A DNA stretch of 64,000 nt from Christensenella tenuis (GCF_014287795.1 NZ_JACOON010000001.1:62001-126000), one strand, 5' to 3'. Counted from the first letter of the stretch, positions 42,367 through 51,887 are shown. Made by a program: numbers and translations. Notes: generated from the letters alone by a model not told the origin.

Positions 42367-44106
42367 ATGCGGAAACTTACCAAATATTTAAGGAACTATA
42401 AAAAAGAAGTGATACTGGGGCCGATTTTCAAGCTTACGGAAGCAGTCCTCGAGCTGATCGCACCGCTTATCATGGCAAATATTATAGACGTGGGAATTAA
42501 GAACTCTGATTCGGATTATATCCTGCGGATGGGCGGATTGATGATATTGATTGCCGCGATTGGCCTGGGCTGTGCGCTCGTTTGCCAATATTTTGCCGCC
42601 AAAGCTTCGCAGGGATTTGGTACAGACCTTCGCAACCAGATGTTTTCCCACATTGCAGCTCTTTCACATGCGGAAATTGATAAGGTTGGTACGCCGTCGC
42701 TGATTACACGTATTACCAACGATGTGAACCAGCTCCAGGTGGCGGTAGCCATGCTGATCCGCCTCGTAATCCGCGCGCCTTTCCTTGTAATTGGCGCTAC
42801 TGTAATGGCGATGCTGATCGATTTCCAAATGTCACTTATTTTTATTATCGCTGCCGTTGGGATCGCCGCAGTGCTGTACCTGATTATGTCGCGGTCCGTA
42901 CCATTTTACAGGGCAATTCAAAAGCTGCTCGACCGCATCTCGCTGGTCACACGGGAAAACCTCGCAGGGGTACGGGTGATTCGCGCGTTTTCAAAGCAGG
43001 AAAAGGAACAGGAACGCTTTAAAGAAGGAACGGATGAATTAAAAAAGGCGTCTGTGCGTGTGGGAAAAATTTCCGCGCTACTAAATCCATTTACTTACCT
43101 GATCGTCAATATAGCGATTATTGCGATTATTTGGTTTGGCGGCGGCGCGGTCAATACGGGAGCCCTTGAACAGGGACAAATCGTTGCGCTCGTGCAATAT
43201 ATGACGCAGATATTGCTTGCGCTGATCGTAGTTGCCAATCTGGTCGTTATTTTTACAAAAGCATCCGCATCCGCTGCGCGTGTGAACGAAGTTCTTGAAA
43301 TGCAGGCAAGTGTCTCGGATGGGGGAAATATTTCGAAAGCCAGGGAAAAAACAGATGATATTCCCAAAATAGAGTTTGAGAATGTGTCGTTTTCCTATGA
43401 AGGAGGAGAAATGGACCTCGAAAATATTTCCGTTAAAATCATGCGTGGACAGACGATCGGCGTAATTGGAGGCACTGGTTCGGGAAAATCGACTTTTGTA
43501 AACCTGATCCCGCGTTTTTATGATGTCAATAGGGGCCGTATCTTCATAGACGGTGAAGATATACGTGAATATCCTTTTACAGAGCTTCGGGGACAGATTG
43601 GCATGGTGCCGCAGCAGGCAGTGCTTTTTTCGGGAACCGTGCGGGAGAATATGCGCTGGCGGGATGCTTCGGCGACGGATGATGAGATATGGGCAGCGCT
43701 CCAAACCGCGCAGGCCTATGAATTTATAGAAAAATCCCCGGAAAAACTGGATATGCCTATTTTGCAGGGAGGGAAAAATCTTTCCGGCGGACAGCGGCAG
43801 CGCCTTACCATAGCGCGTGCGCTGGTAGGCCGCCCAGAGATACTGATACTGGATGACAGTGCCTCCGCGCTTGATTTTGCGACCGACGCTGCGCTGCGAA
43901 AGGCGCTCAGGGAATACAGCAGGGAAATTACAGTCATCATGGTTTCGCAGAGGGCAACAACGCTTAAACATTCAGACAAAATTATTGTGTTTGATGACGG
44001 CCGGGTCGTAGGGGTCGGTACGCATGAAGCGCTCTTTGAAACGAACGAGGTCTATCGTGAGATATGCCTTTCCCAGCTTTCGGAAAGCGAGGCGCGGTAT
44101 GAATAA
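42367..44106 (+). CDS. ABC exporter half-transporter with Asp in place of catalytic Glu
   Basis: A 579-residue type IV ABC exporter subunit: six-helix membrane domain (1-310) and ATPase domain. Walker A GGTGSGKST, signature LSGGQRQR, Walker B ILILDDSASALD. The catalytic Glu after Walker B is Asp, the mark of the degenerate half in heterodimeric exporters such as BmrCD or TM287/288. It overlaps the second half-transporter gene by eight bases. Likely multidrug or lipid export; substrate unknown. Confidence 0.93.
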   Translation: MRKLTKYLRNYKKEVILGPIFKLTEAVLELIAPLIMANIIDVGIKNSDSDYILRMGGLMILIAAIGLGCALVCQYFAAKASQGFGTDLRNQMFSHIAALSHAEIDKVGTPSLITRITNDVNQLQVAVAMLIRLVIRAPFLVIGATVMAMLIDFQMSLIFIIAAVGIAAVLYLIMSRSVPFYRAIQKLLDRISLVTRENLAGVRVIRAFSKQEKEQERFKEGTDELKKASVRVGKISALLNPFTYLIVNIAIIAIIWFGGGAVNTGALEQGQIVALVQYMTQILLALIVVANLVVIFTKASASAARVNEVLEMQASVSDGGNISKAREKTDDIPKIEFENVSFSYEGGEMDLENISVKIMRGQTIGVIGGTGSGKSTFVNLIPRFYDVNRGRIFIDGEDIREYPFTELRGQIGMVPQQAVLFSGTVRENMRWRDASATDDEIWAALQTAQAYEFIEKSPEKLDMPILQGGKNLSGGQRQRLTIARALVGRPEILILDDSASALDFATDAALRKALREYSREITVIMVSQRATTLKHSDKIIVFDDGRVVGVGTHEALFETNEVYREICLSQLSESEARYE

Positions 44107-45835
44107 AAGTGTAATAAAACGCCTCATCGGTTTTCTGAAACCGTATCGCGGCTATCTGGTATTTGCACTCGTTTCTGCGGTTATAAGCGTCGCTATGTCA
44201 CTGTGGGCGCCAATACTGATCGGTAGCGCAGTAGATTTGATTGTGGGACCGGGGAATGTAGATTTTCCGGGGGTCTTGTCAATTCTTGCAAAAATCGGGA
44301 CTGCTATCGGCCTGTCTGCGTTGTTCCAGTGGCTTATGACACGGTGTACCAACCATGTGACTTATTATGCCGTTCGTGACTTGCGCGTGAACCTGTTTGA
44401 AAAGCTAAAAACAGTTCCTTTAAAATATGTCGATTCCCATGCGCACGGCGATCTTATCAGCCGCGTTGTGAATGATATTGACCAGATATCAGACGGCCTG
44501 CTGCAGGGCTTTGCACAGCTTTTTACAGGCATAGTCACCATAGCGGGAACGCTGCTCTTTATGCTCTCGATTAATGTAAATATCACGTTGGTAGTCGTTT
44601 TGATTACGCCGTTGTCCCTTGGTGTAGCGGCTTTTATTGCGAAAAAATCTTTTCATTTATTCCGCGAACAGGCAGCTGTACGCGGCGAACTTAGCGGCTA
44701 TGTTGAGGAAATGGTAGGAAACCAAAAGGTGGTAAAGGCATTTGGTTACGAGCAAGAAGCGCGGCAGAAATTCGAAGAGATCAACGGCAGGTTATACACA
44801 AGCGGCGTGAAGTCGCAGTTTGCTTCCTCGCTGACAAATCCCTGTACCCGGTTTGTAAACGCAATTGTCTACGCAACGGTGGGCATTGTCGGCGCGCTTT
44901 CCGCAATCAGCGGGGGGATTACGGTGGGGCAGCTTTCAAGTTTCTTGATTTATGCGAACCAATATACCAAGCCGTTCAATGAAATTTCCGGCGTAGTAAC
45001 AGAACTGCAAACAGCGCTTGCGTCCGCACGGCGGGTATTTGAAGTGCTTGATGAGCCGTCTGAAACGCCGGATGCACCGGATGCTGCGGTGATGCAGGGG
45101 AGCAAGGGGAATGTGGAGATTGAAAATGTGTCGTTCTCCTATGTACCCGACCAGAAGTTGATCGAAGGCCTCAGCGTATACGCGCAGTCGGGACAGCGCA
45201 TTGCCATTGTCGGGCCGACAGGAAGCGGAAAAACTACGATTATCAACTTGCTGATGCGTTTTTACGATGCCGATAAAGGCGTAATCCGTATCGACGGAAC
45301 GGATATCCGTCTGATGACGCGTAACTCGATGCGTGCGCTTTATGGCATGGTACTACAGGAAACATGGCTGTTTGCGGGCAGTATTCGTGACAATATAGCC
45401 TATGGAAAGCCGGACGCCACGGAGGAAGAGATCGTCGCTGCTGCGAAGTCGGCGCATGCGCATAGCTTTATCCGCAGGCTGCCAGATGGCTATGATACGG
45501 TTATTTCCGAAGACGGAGGTATTTCACAGGGGCAAAAGCAGCTCTTGTGCATTGCGCGCGTTATGCTGACCCGCCCGCCGATGCTGATTCTGGACGAGGC
45601 GACCAGTAGTATTGATACGCGCACAGAGATGATGATTCAGAGCGCGTTCAATAAGTTGATGAAAGGACGCACCAGCTTTGTGGTGGCGCATCGCCTGTCA
45701 ACCATACGCGAGGCGGACTGCATCCTTGTGATGAACGAAGGGCACATCGTAGAACAGGGGACCCATAAAAAGCTGATGGAAAAGGATGGTTTTTATGCGA
45801 CCCTTTATAACAGCCAATTTGAACAGACAAATTAG
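44099..45835 (+). CDS. ABC exporter half-transporter, canonical partner
   Basis: A 578-residue ABC exporter subunit with intact catalytic Glu (MLILDEATSSID) and Walker A GPTGSGKTT. The signature is ISQGQKQ, a departure from LSGGQ, so with the degenerate Walker B of the partner one ATP site of the heterodimer is impaired and one is intact. Start ATG 44099 (MNKSVIKRLIG) behind GAGG; it overlaps the previous gene. Confidence 0.93.
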   Translation: MNKSVIKRLIGFLKPYRGYLVFALVSAVISVAMSLWAPILIGSAVDLIVGPGNVDFPGVLSILAKIGTAIGLSALFQWLMTRCTNHVTYYAVRDLRVNLFEKLKTVPLKYVDSHAHGDLISRVVNDIDQISDGLLQGFAQLFTGIVTIAGTLLFMLSINVNITLVVVLITPLSLGVAAFIAKKSFHLFREQAAVRGELSGYVEEMVGNQKVVKAFGYEQEARQKFEEINGRLYTSGVKSQFASSLTNPCTRFVNAIVYATVGIVGALSAISGGITVGQLSSFLIYANQYTKPFNEISGVVTELQTALASARRVFEVLDEPSETPDAPDAAVMQGSKGNVEIENVSFSYVPDQKLIEGLSVYAQSGQRIAIVGPTGSGKTTIINLLMRFYDADKGVIRIDGTDIRLMTRNSMRALYGMVLQETWLFAGSIRDNIAYGKPDATEEEIVAAAKSAHAHSFIRRLPDGYDTVISEDGGISQGQKQLLCIARVMLTRPPMLILDEATSSIDTRTEMMIQSAFNKLMKGRTSFVVAHRLSTIREADCILVMNEGHIVEQGTHKKLMEKDGFYATLYNSQFEQTN

Positions 45836-45850
45836 CAATATGCGGCAACA

Positions 45851-45879
45851 AAAAACGGAGCCTGTAAAGCTCCGTTTTT
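45851..45879. terminator. Bidirectional terminator between ABC exporter and ABC-F genes
   Basis: AAAAACGGAGC / GCTCCGTTTTT with a seven-base loop; abuts the ABC-F stop codon. Confidence 0.9.
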
Positions 45880-47480
45880 CAGTAGATATCCCCGCCGCCA
45901 TATTCCTCAATGAATTCATCGTAGGTTCCGAGCCGATCGATCAGGCCGTCCGAAGTAAAGCGGATGATGCGGTTGGCAATGGTATTGATGAACTCATGGT
46001 CGTGTGAGGCAAACAGCACCGCGCCTTTAAAATCCATAAGCCCGTTATTAACCGCAGTAATGGACTCGAGATCGAGATGGTTGGTCGGCTGGTCCAGTAC
46101 AAGGATATTCGAGCCGAACATCATCATGCGCGAAAGCATGCAGCGTACACGTTCGCCGCCCGAAAGCACGTCTACCTTCTTGAAAACGTCTTCGCCCGAA
46201 AAGAGCATGCGGCCGCAGAACCCGCGCAGGTAAGTCTCGGTAGTGTCTTTGGAATACTGGCGCAGCCAGTCGAGGATCGTAAGGTCGCACCCATCGAAAA
46301 ATGCAGAATTATCTTTGGGAAAATAGGACTGTGACGTAGTACCGCCCCATTTGAAGGAACCTTCGTCGGGTTCCAGTTCACCCATCAGAATCTGGAAAAG
46401 CGTAGTTGCGGCAATCTCCGTGTCACCAAGGAATGCGATCTTATCCCCACGGTTCATACGAAAAGAAATATTATTTAAGACCTTTTCTCCGTCAACCGTT
46501 TTAGAAAGGTTTTCCACAGCCAGGACTTCCTTGCCGATCTCACGGTCAGGCGTAAAGCCTACGAACGGATAGCGGCGGGAAGAAGCGGGCATTTCCTCAA
46601 ACTCCAGCTTTTCAAGCAGTTTTTTGCGCGAGGTCGCCTGCCGTGATTTTGACTTATTGGCGGAGAAACGCTGGATAAAGCTTTGCAGTTCCTTAGCCTT
46701 TTCTTCGCTTTTTTTATTTTGCTCACGCAACATTTTCTGGATGAGCTGGCTGGATTCATACCAGAACTCGTAGTTGCCCACATACAGCTTGATTTTTCCA
46801 TAGTCAATATCCACCATATGCGTACATACCGTATTGAGAAAATGGCGGTCATGCGATACGATGATGAGCGTCCCTTCGTAATCGAGCAGGAAATCTTCGA
46901 GCCAGTGCACGCTCGCCACATCCAGATGGTTAGTCGGTTCGTCAAGCAGGATGATATCCGGTTTCCCGAATAAAGCCTGCGCGAGCAGCACCTTGATTTT
47001 CTCATTATCAGGCAGGGAAGATATTGTTTGGTAGAGAATATCTTCGGAAAGGCCGAGGCCCTGAACCAGCTTGGAAGCGTTCGATTCCGCTTCCCATCCG
47101 TCAAGCTCTGCGAATTCTGCCTCGAGCTCGCCCGCACGGATACCGTCTTCCTCGGAAAAATCAGGCTTGGCATAAAGTTCATCTTTTTCTTTTGTGATTT
47201 CTGCAAGGCGCGGATTCCCCATGACGATGGTATCGACTACCGTAAAATCATTATATGCGAAATGATCCTGCTTTAGAACGGACATACGCGCGCCTTCCTG
47301 GATATGCACATCGCCCGTCGTGGAGTCAAGGTCGCCGGACAGGATGCGCAGGAAAGTAGACTTGCCTGCGCCGTTCGCCCCAATGATCCCATAACAGTTT
47401 CCGGGAGTAAACTTGAGGTTCACGCCTGAAAACAGGTTTGTTCCGCTAAAATTTAAGCTTAAATTTGTGACCGTTATCAT
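45879..47480 (-). CDS. ABC-F ATPase, YkpA-like
   Basis: Soluble two-domain ABC-F protein of 533 residues, expected to act on the ribosome. NBD1 has Walker A GANGAGKS (34-41), Walker B LLDEPTNHLD (178-187) and a degenerate signature LPDNEK (156-161). NBD2 has a degenerate Walker A GDTEIAAT (352-359), an intact LSGGE (439-443) and DQPTNHLD (463-470) with Gln for the catalytic Glu. Thus only the composite site built from NBD1 Walker A and NBD2 signature can work. Degenerate NBD2 Walker A is a YkpA trait; the Gln is extra. Start ATG 47480 (MITVTNLSLN) follows AAGGAG. Confidence 0.92.
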   Translation of the reverse strand: MITVTNLSLNFSGTNLFSGVNLKFTPGNCYGIIGANGAGKSTFLRILSGDLDSTTGDVHIQEGARMSVLKQDHFAYNDFTVVDTIVMGNPRLAEITKEKDELYAKPDFSEEDGIRAGELEAEFAELDGWEAESNASKLVQGLGLSEDILYQTISSLPDNEKIKVLLAQALFGKPDIILLDEPTNHLDVASVHWLEDFLLDYEGTLIIVSHDRHFLNTVCTHMVDIDYGKIKLYVGNYEFWYESSQLIQKMLREQNKKSEEKAKELQSFIQRFSANKSKSRQATSRKKLLEKLEFEEMPASSRRYPFVGFTPDREIGKEVLAVENLSKTVDGEKVLNNISFRMNRGDKIAFLGDTEIAATTLFQILMGELEPDEGSFKWGGTTSQSYFPKDNSAFFDGCDLTILDWLRQYSKDTTETYLRGFCGRMLFSGEDVFKKVDVLSGGERVRCMLSRMMMFGSNILVLDQPTNHLDLESITAVNNGLMDFKGAVLFASHDHEFINTIANRIIRFTSDGLIDRLGTYDEFIEEYGGGDIY

Positions 47481-47570
47481 TATTAGCTCCTTTTTGCCCA
47501 AGTTTTTCCATTATACCACAAAACCGGGGAATATGGTAAAATAGACATATTAATTTAACAGAAGGTAGTT

Positions 47571-48620
47571 ATGGAGTTCAATGAAAATGTTTCCCTGTGG
47601 CAGCGGCTGCGGCAGGCGCGCAAACCGGTCGTACTCTATGGAATGGGAAACGGAGCAGATAAAATTTTAGACGAACTTGCGCGGCACGGTATTGCAGCGG
47701 CAGGTGTTTTTGCAAGCGATGAGTTTTGCCGGGGGCAGATGTTCCGCGGCTTCCGGGTAACAAATTACACGCAGGCGAAGGAACATTTTGGGGAAATGAT
47801 CGTGCTCGTAGCTTTTGGAACGCAGCTTCCGGAGGTATTGGGCCGGGTTAAACAAATTGCACGGGAACAGGAACTCTACATACCGGATGTCCCCGTCTAT
47901 GGAGAAGGTATATTTGATACGGATTATTTGAGGCTGTACGAGACGGAGCTTCGCCAGGCGTATGGTTTGCTGGCGGACGATCTTTCCCGTGAAACCTTCC
48001 GGGATATGGTTGAATATAAGCTGAGCGGAAAGCCGGAATACCTGTACCATTGCGAAAGCAGGCCTGCGGAAGTATGTGAAAATATCCTGAAACTTGGAAA
48101 TAACGAATGCTATGTTGACGTCGGGGCCTATACGGGAGACACCATACGCGATTTTGTTGAAACAACGGATGGATATGGGGAAATTTTTGCGATTGAACCG
48201 GATGAACGTAATTTTGTGAAACTCAAAAGTGCCGTGGAAAGCATGGAACATGTTACCTGCTGGAACGTGGCAGCCTGTGAAAAAGACGGAATGATACCGT
48301 TTGCCCAGCGTGGCGGACGTAATTCTGCGGCCTCCGAACAGGAGAGGATGGTTCCGGCAAGCTGTCTGGATAACCTACTTGCCGGCAAGCGTGTCACCTA
48401 TATCAAATACGACGTAGAGGGGGAAGAGGAATCAGCGCTGAAAGGCACGAAGCACATTATAAAGGAACAAAGACCAAAGCTGCTTGTATCCGCCTACCAC
48501 CGGACCGAAGATTTGTTTCGTCTCCCGCTGCTGGTAATTGGGATGCAGCCGGATTACCGGGTTTATCTTAGGCATTTTCCGTGTATTCCCGCATGGGATA
48601 CCAATTACTATTTTGTCTGA
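47571..48620 (+). CDS. FkbM family methyltransferase
   Basis: A 349-residue protein. The N-terminal region (1-110) begins with a Rossmann-like VVLYGMGNGADKIL; the C-terminal region is an FkbM-type SAM methyltransferase with YVDVGAYTGDT (about 182-192), IFAIEPDERNF and IKYDVEGEEESALKG. Such two-part proteins are common near polysaccharide or glycan genes, but none are adjacent here. Acceptor unknown. Confidence 0.87.
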   Translation: MEFNENVSLWQRLRQARKPVVLYGMGNGADKILDELARHGIAAAGVFASDEFCRGQMFRGFRVTNYTQAKEHFGEMIVLVAFGTQLPEVLGRVKQIAREQELYIPDVPVYGEGIFDTDYLRLYETELRQAYGLLADDLSRETFRDMVEYKLSGKPEYLYHCESRPAEVCENILKLGNNECYVDVGAYTGDTIRDFVETTDGYGEIFAIEPDERNFVKLKSAVESMEHVTCWNVAACEKDGMIPFAQRGGRNSAASEQERMVPASCLDNLLAGKRVTYIKYDVEGEEESALKGTKHIIKEQRPKLLVSAYHRTEDLFRLPLLVIGMQPDYRVYLRHFPCIPAWDTNYYFV

Positions 48621-49548
48621 TCGATTAGAGAGCAACGGATAGGAGCGTACTGTATCATCAGATACAACATACTTTTTAAATATTAATATTGCTATTTGCT
48701 GCAGCTCTTCGTTCGTATCAAATCCCAACTACAAATATGAGTAGTTCTCCGGCCCTGCCATTGAAGTGCGAGTTCTTTCGGTATCGACTCTTTTGTATTT
48801 TCAGTGTCGATCAGAAACAATATCTTTTTGCAGAACAATCCTTGCCTATCTGACATAGATGTCAGGATCAAGTGAAGTGCAAAAGATCGTGCAATATATG
48901 CTCCCGGATCGTCTTCAAGAAGTCGAAAGAGACAGATATCTGCTTATAAAACAAGGATAAGAGAGACGAACGGACTTCAGTAATATAAAAACTTTTGACT
49001 TCACATTCATTGGTGAAGCGATTAATTTATCATGGGGCGGAAGATACTGTATTGCATGATTATTCAAAAAATGCGGCAGTAAATCCTGCGGTAGGAGAAG
49101 GGTTGCAAGCTTCTGCCTCTACAATGACATCTTACGATCAAAGCGCAAGGCCAGGCAAAGATACCACGAGCAAAGATCAAGGGATAGGCAGCGAGGGCTG
49201 GGATACACTTGCCGCAGGATTTATCTGTTGAAAAGAATATACAGACTGATATAATAAAAAAATGTCGCCGCTATTATGATGCCTTCCGGATTACTAGGCT
49301 GGGAGGGAGTGCAGGCCTGGGCATGAAAGAAGAGAGCGAACTGCAGTCGCGAAACGGCCTGTGGCGAAACAGTCCGCCGCGAGAGCTGGATGAAAAATGC
49401 TTTTGTGGCAGCGGCAAAATTTGGAAACGGAAAGCATTATTGGGATTCAAATATTAGGCCGTTCATATAAGTGAAAGAAAAAGACAGAAGAAATTTCTCA
49501 CGAATAAAACTTTTTTTGCATGAAGTTTGTCTCAGTTATAGAAGAGAG
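48621..49548. other. Decayed region with a lipoprotein paralogue fragment
   Basis: No intact gene. At 49159-49230 a frame reads KDTTS...GSEGWD..AAGFIC, matching 15 of 24 residues near the C-terminus of the lipoprotein at 51953-54052, then stops. Around 49385-49458 a short coding-like stretch (SWMKNAFVAAAKFGNGKHYW) has no intact context. A 33-codon frame at 48859-48960 is of unknown meaning. A small palindrome TGTATC-ATCA-GATACA lies at 48651-48666. A sequence like the -35 part of the ECF-type promoter (TAAAAACTTTT) is at about 48984-48996. Confidence 0.6.
49504..49539 (+). promoter_or_regulatory. ECF-type promoter of the sigma-factor operon
   Basis: ATAAAACTTTTTT, 18 bases between AAAC and GTCT, then TTGTCT and TTAT. 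It matches the lipoprotein promoter at 51852-51887 at 28 of 36 positions without a gap. AAAC and GTCT resemble the AAC/CGTC elements of Firmicutes ECF promoters. No sigma-A promoter is evident here. Confidence 0.6.
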
Positions 49549-49683
49549 GTGAGCAGACTGAAAAAAAACAGTTTTATTCGATGGATTGTCTGTTTGATCA
49601 GGCGGGACATGAAGGATTTCCGGGAAGATAAGGAAGAGAAGCAAAAAATATATCATTTTGTCAGAAAGAGGTTAAAGAGATAA
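49549..49683 (+). CDS. Small basic protein upstream of the sigma factor
   Basis: 44 codons from GTG 49549, placed after the proposed promoter; the frame is open further upstream to 49471, but that part would precede transcription. The peptide is rich in Lys and Arg with one moderately hydrophobic stretch (FIRWIVCLIRRD). It ends four bases before the sigma factor, whose own Shine-Dalgarno is poor, so translation of this frame may couple to it. No family recognised. Confidence 0.4.
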   Translation: MSRLKKNSFIRWIVCLIRRDMKDFREDKEEKQKIYHFVRKRLKR

Positions 49684-49687
49684 GAAG

Positions 49688-51745
49688 ATGAACTATGAGA
49701 AAGCAGTTGCGCTCGCAAAAGCGGGAAGAGAAGAAGGATTTCGTTTTTTATATGAAGCGACCTACCGGAGTAAATATTATCTGGCGCTTCAATATATGAA
49801 AAATGAAGAAGTGGCAAAAGACGTGCTTCAGGACGCGTACATCAGGGCGTTTTCCAAGCTGGATCAGCTCAAAGAGCCGGATGCGTTTGCGGGGTGGCTT
49901 GGCAGGATCGTCGCCAATACGGCCAAAAACAAGCTGATAAAGAACGAGCCGGTATTGTTTTCGGATGTTGCTGTGGATGAGGATATGGAAGGATTTGAAT
50001 ATCGAATCGAAGATGAGGAGATCGAAAACCAACCGGAGCCTGCTTATACGAAACAGGAGCTTAGAGAGCTTGTACGCGAACTGATCGATTCACTCTCCGA
50101 AGAGCAACGGATGTGTATTTTGCTCTTTTATATTGAGGGAGCATCTATCCGGGAGATTGCTTCTACACTGGGGTGTTCGGAAAATACAGTAAAATCCCGC
50201 CTGAATTACGGCAGGAAAAACTTAAAAGTAAAAGCGGAAGAATTGAAAAAGAAAGGTTACAAGCTATATGGAATGGCGCCGCTGCCACTGCTGCTCTACC
50301 TTTTGCGGGCACAGGAAGCTGGACTGTCTGAAAGCAGTGCATTTACGGAAGCAGGCAAGAATATTGCGGAAGCGGTGTTCCAGGATTCGGCGCTGCAAAA
50401 AGGTGCGCCCTCTTCCGGCGTACGGTATGCTGCTGAAAATGGAGTGAAAACGGCTGCAAAAACCGTGGCCAAAAGCGGGTTCCTGCATACAGTGGCCGGA
50501 AAAACCGTTGCGGTCATTGCCTGCATATGTATTGCGGGCGGCGCGGTTTACGGGATCTCAAACGCATTGCAAAAACCGGTTGAACCGGAAATCACTGTAC
50601 AGCAGGAAGAAGCGGCGCCAGCGCAAACACCGGAAGCAACCGCAACGCCTGCCGTGAAGGAGCTCGCAGAAGCGGATTATCCGGAACTGCTCGCAGGGCA
50701 GCTCACCCGGGAAGAACTCGAATTTGTCCTTGCCTATGGGCCGGAGGAAATACCGGAGCAGGGATTCGGGCTGACCGATTACACGTTTATCCTGAACACG
50801 CTGTGTCAGGGTTCCGACCTGGAGAGCGGAATTATAAAGAATTACGGCGCAAATGAACAATGGGAGTCACAGTATTCCGCAGAGGATATCAACCGCCTGT
50901 TTTCTGTGTTTACCGATTACCGATTTGAAGAAGGTATGGAGCATGCAGAAATGATCCGTATCAGTGGGGACGCGGTCATATTTTTCCCGGCAACACTCAG
51001 CTATACGGCGGAGGCCGGCGTCACGAAAACGGAATATACGGACGGGAAGATTCATATTTACTATACCTACGAACATAACAGCTATGAGAATGGAATCAGC
51101 ACATCTTACAAAAAGGCTGTACTGGAGCAAGGGGAAGACGGTACATACCGGATCGTCAGGATTGAAGAAATTTTTGCAGGGACGGGCCAGGAGGGCGAGG
51201 GCGGTACACCTGCGGCAGGAGAACAGCCTGAAAGTGGCGCGGTAGATGGGAATGCCGGCAATAACGGCGCAATGGATCCAACTGCGGATAGTGCTGCTGT
51301 GAAAGAATTTTATACGGATGTACTGGACGGCCCGGAGAGCGGAAGCAGCTATTACTTCATATGCGATATGAATGGAGATGGAATCCAGGAATTGCTCGTG
51401 AGTACGGAAGTGGCGGAAGGGCCGTTCCTTTATAACAAGTTCCATGTATATACCTGCGAAAAGGAGGGCGAAAGCTACGCGCTGAAGCCAGTCAGTGGAG
51501 AAATCACCGCATTAGGGCTTTGCATTGCGGGGGACGGAAATGGGTTATTTACCCAGGAGCTTTCGCGGGGAACGGGAGAGATGCGTATATATCGGATCAC
51601 CATACAGGATGGGACGCTCGTAAAGGGCAGTGCGGAGCAAAGCTTTACGATGGGCGATGCAGACAATCAAGCTTTCATAGCAGCCAATCCATCGGTCGAA
51701 TGGATGGAGCTTTCTGACCGTTCGGCGTTCACTATATTTGGTTGA
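49688..51745 (+). CDS. Membrane-anchored ECF sigma factor with extracytoplasmic domains
   Basis: A 685-residue fusion. Residues 15-85 are sigma region 2 (VAKDVLQDAYIRAFSKL, WLGRIVANTAKNKL); 125-185 are region 4 (SLSEEQRMCILLFYIEG, IREIASTLGCSENTVKSRL). A hydrophobic patch (196-206) and an Ala-rich linker lead to a single transmembrane helix (about 273-293). Outside follow a Pro/Thr/Glu linker, a domain at 326-498, a Gly/Asn linker (499-535) and a domain at 536-685 with a calcium-type loop DMNGDGIQE (560-568). There is no separate anti-sigma gene. I infer that tethering restrains the sigma domain and that outside signals or proteolysis release it. Confidence 0.85.
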   Translation: MNYEKAVALAKAGREEGFRFLYEATYRSKYYLALQYMKNEEVAKDVLQDAYIRAFSKLDQLKEPDAFAGWLGRIVANTAKNKLIKNEPVLFSDVAVDEDMEGFEYRIEDEEIENQPEPAYTKQELRELVRELIDSLSEEQRMCILLFYIEGASIREIASTLGCSENTVKSRLNYGRKNLKVKAEELKKKGYKLYGMAPLPLLLYLLRAQEAGLSESSAFTEAGKNIAEAVFQDSALQKGAPSSGVRYAAENGVKTAAKTVAKSGFLHTVAGKTVAVIACICIAGGAVYGISNALQKPVEPEITVQQEEAAPAQTPEATATPAVKELAEADYPELLAGQLTREELEFVLAYGPEEIPEQGFGLTDYTFILNTLCQGSDLESGIIKNYGANEQWESQYSAEDINRLFSVFTDYRFEEGMEHAEMIRISGDAVIFFPATLSYTAEAGVTKTEYTDGKIHIYYTYEHNSYENGISTSYKKAVLEQGEDGTYRIVRIEEIFAGTGQEGEGGTPAAGEQPESGAVDGNAGNNGAMDPTADSAAVKEFYTDVLDGPESGSSYYFICDMNGDGIQELLVSTEVAEGPFLYNKFHVYTCEKEGESYALKPVSGEITALGLCIAGDGNGLFTQELSRGTGEMRIYRITIQDGTLVKGSAEQSFTMGDADNQAFIAANPSVEWMELSDRSAFTIFG

Positions 51746-51797
51746 GTCAGGATGAACATTCCCGTTTTCAGGATGAAGTATGCAAGCAGTACGACAA

Positions 51798-51830
51798 AAC
51801 AGCGGATAGATATCTGCTGTTTTTATTTAT
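51798..51830 (+). terminator. Terminator after the sigma-factor gene
   Basis: AACAGCGGAT / ATCTGCTGTT (one G-U), AGAT loop, then TTTATTTAT. It separates the sigma gene from the lipoprotein gene. Confidence 0.8.
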
Positions 51831-51851
51831 ATTTAAAATTTTTTCGGATGG

Positions 51852-51887
51852 ATAAAACTTTTTTGGCTTTTCGCTTGTCTTATTTAT
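51852..51887 (+). promoter_or_regulatory. ECF-type promoter of the lipoprotein gene
   Basis: ATAAAACTTTTTT, the same 18-base distance, TTGTCT, then TTAT, as before the sigma factor operon. Predicted transcription start is about 60 bases before the ATG at 51953. Confidence 0.6.
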
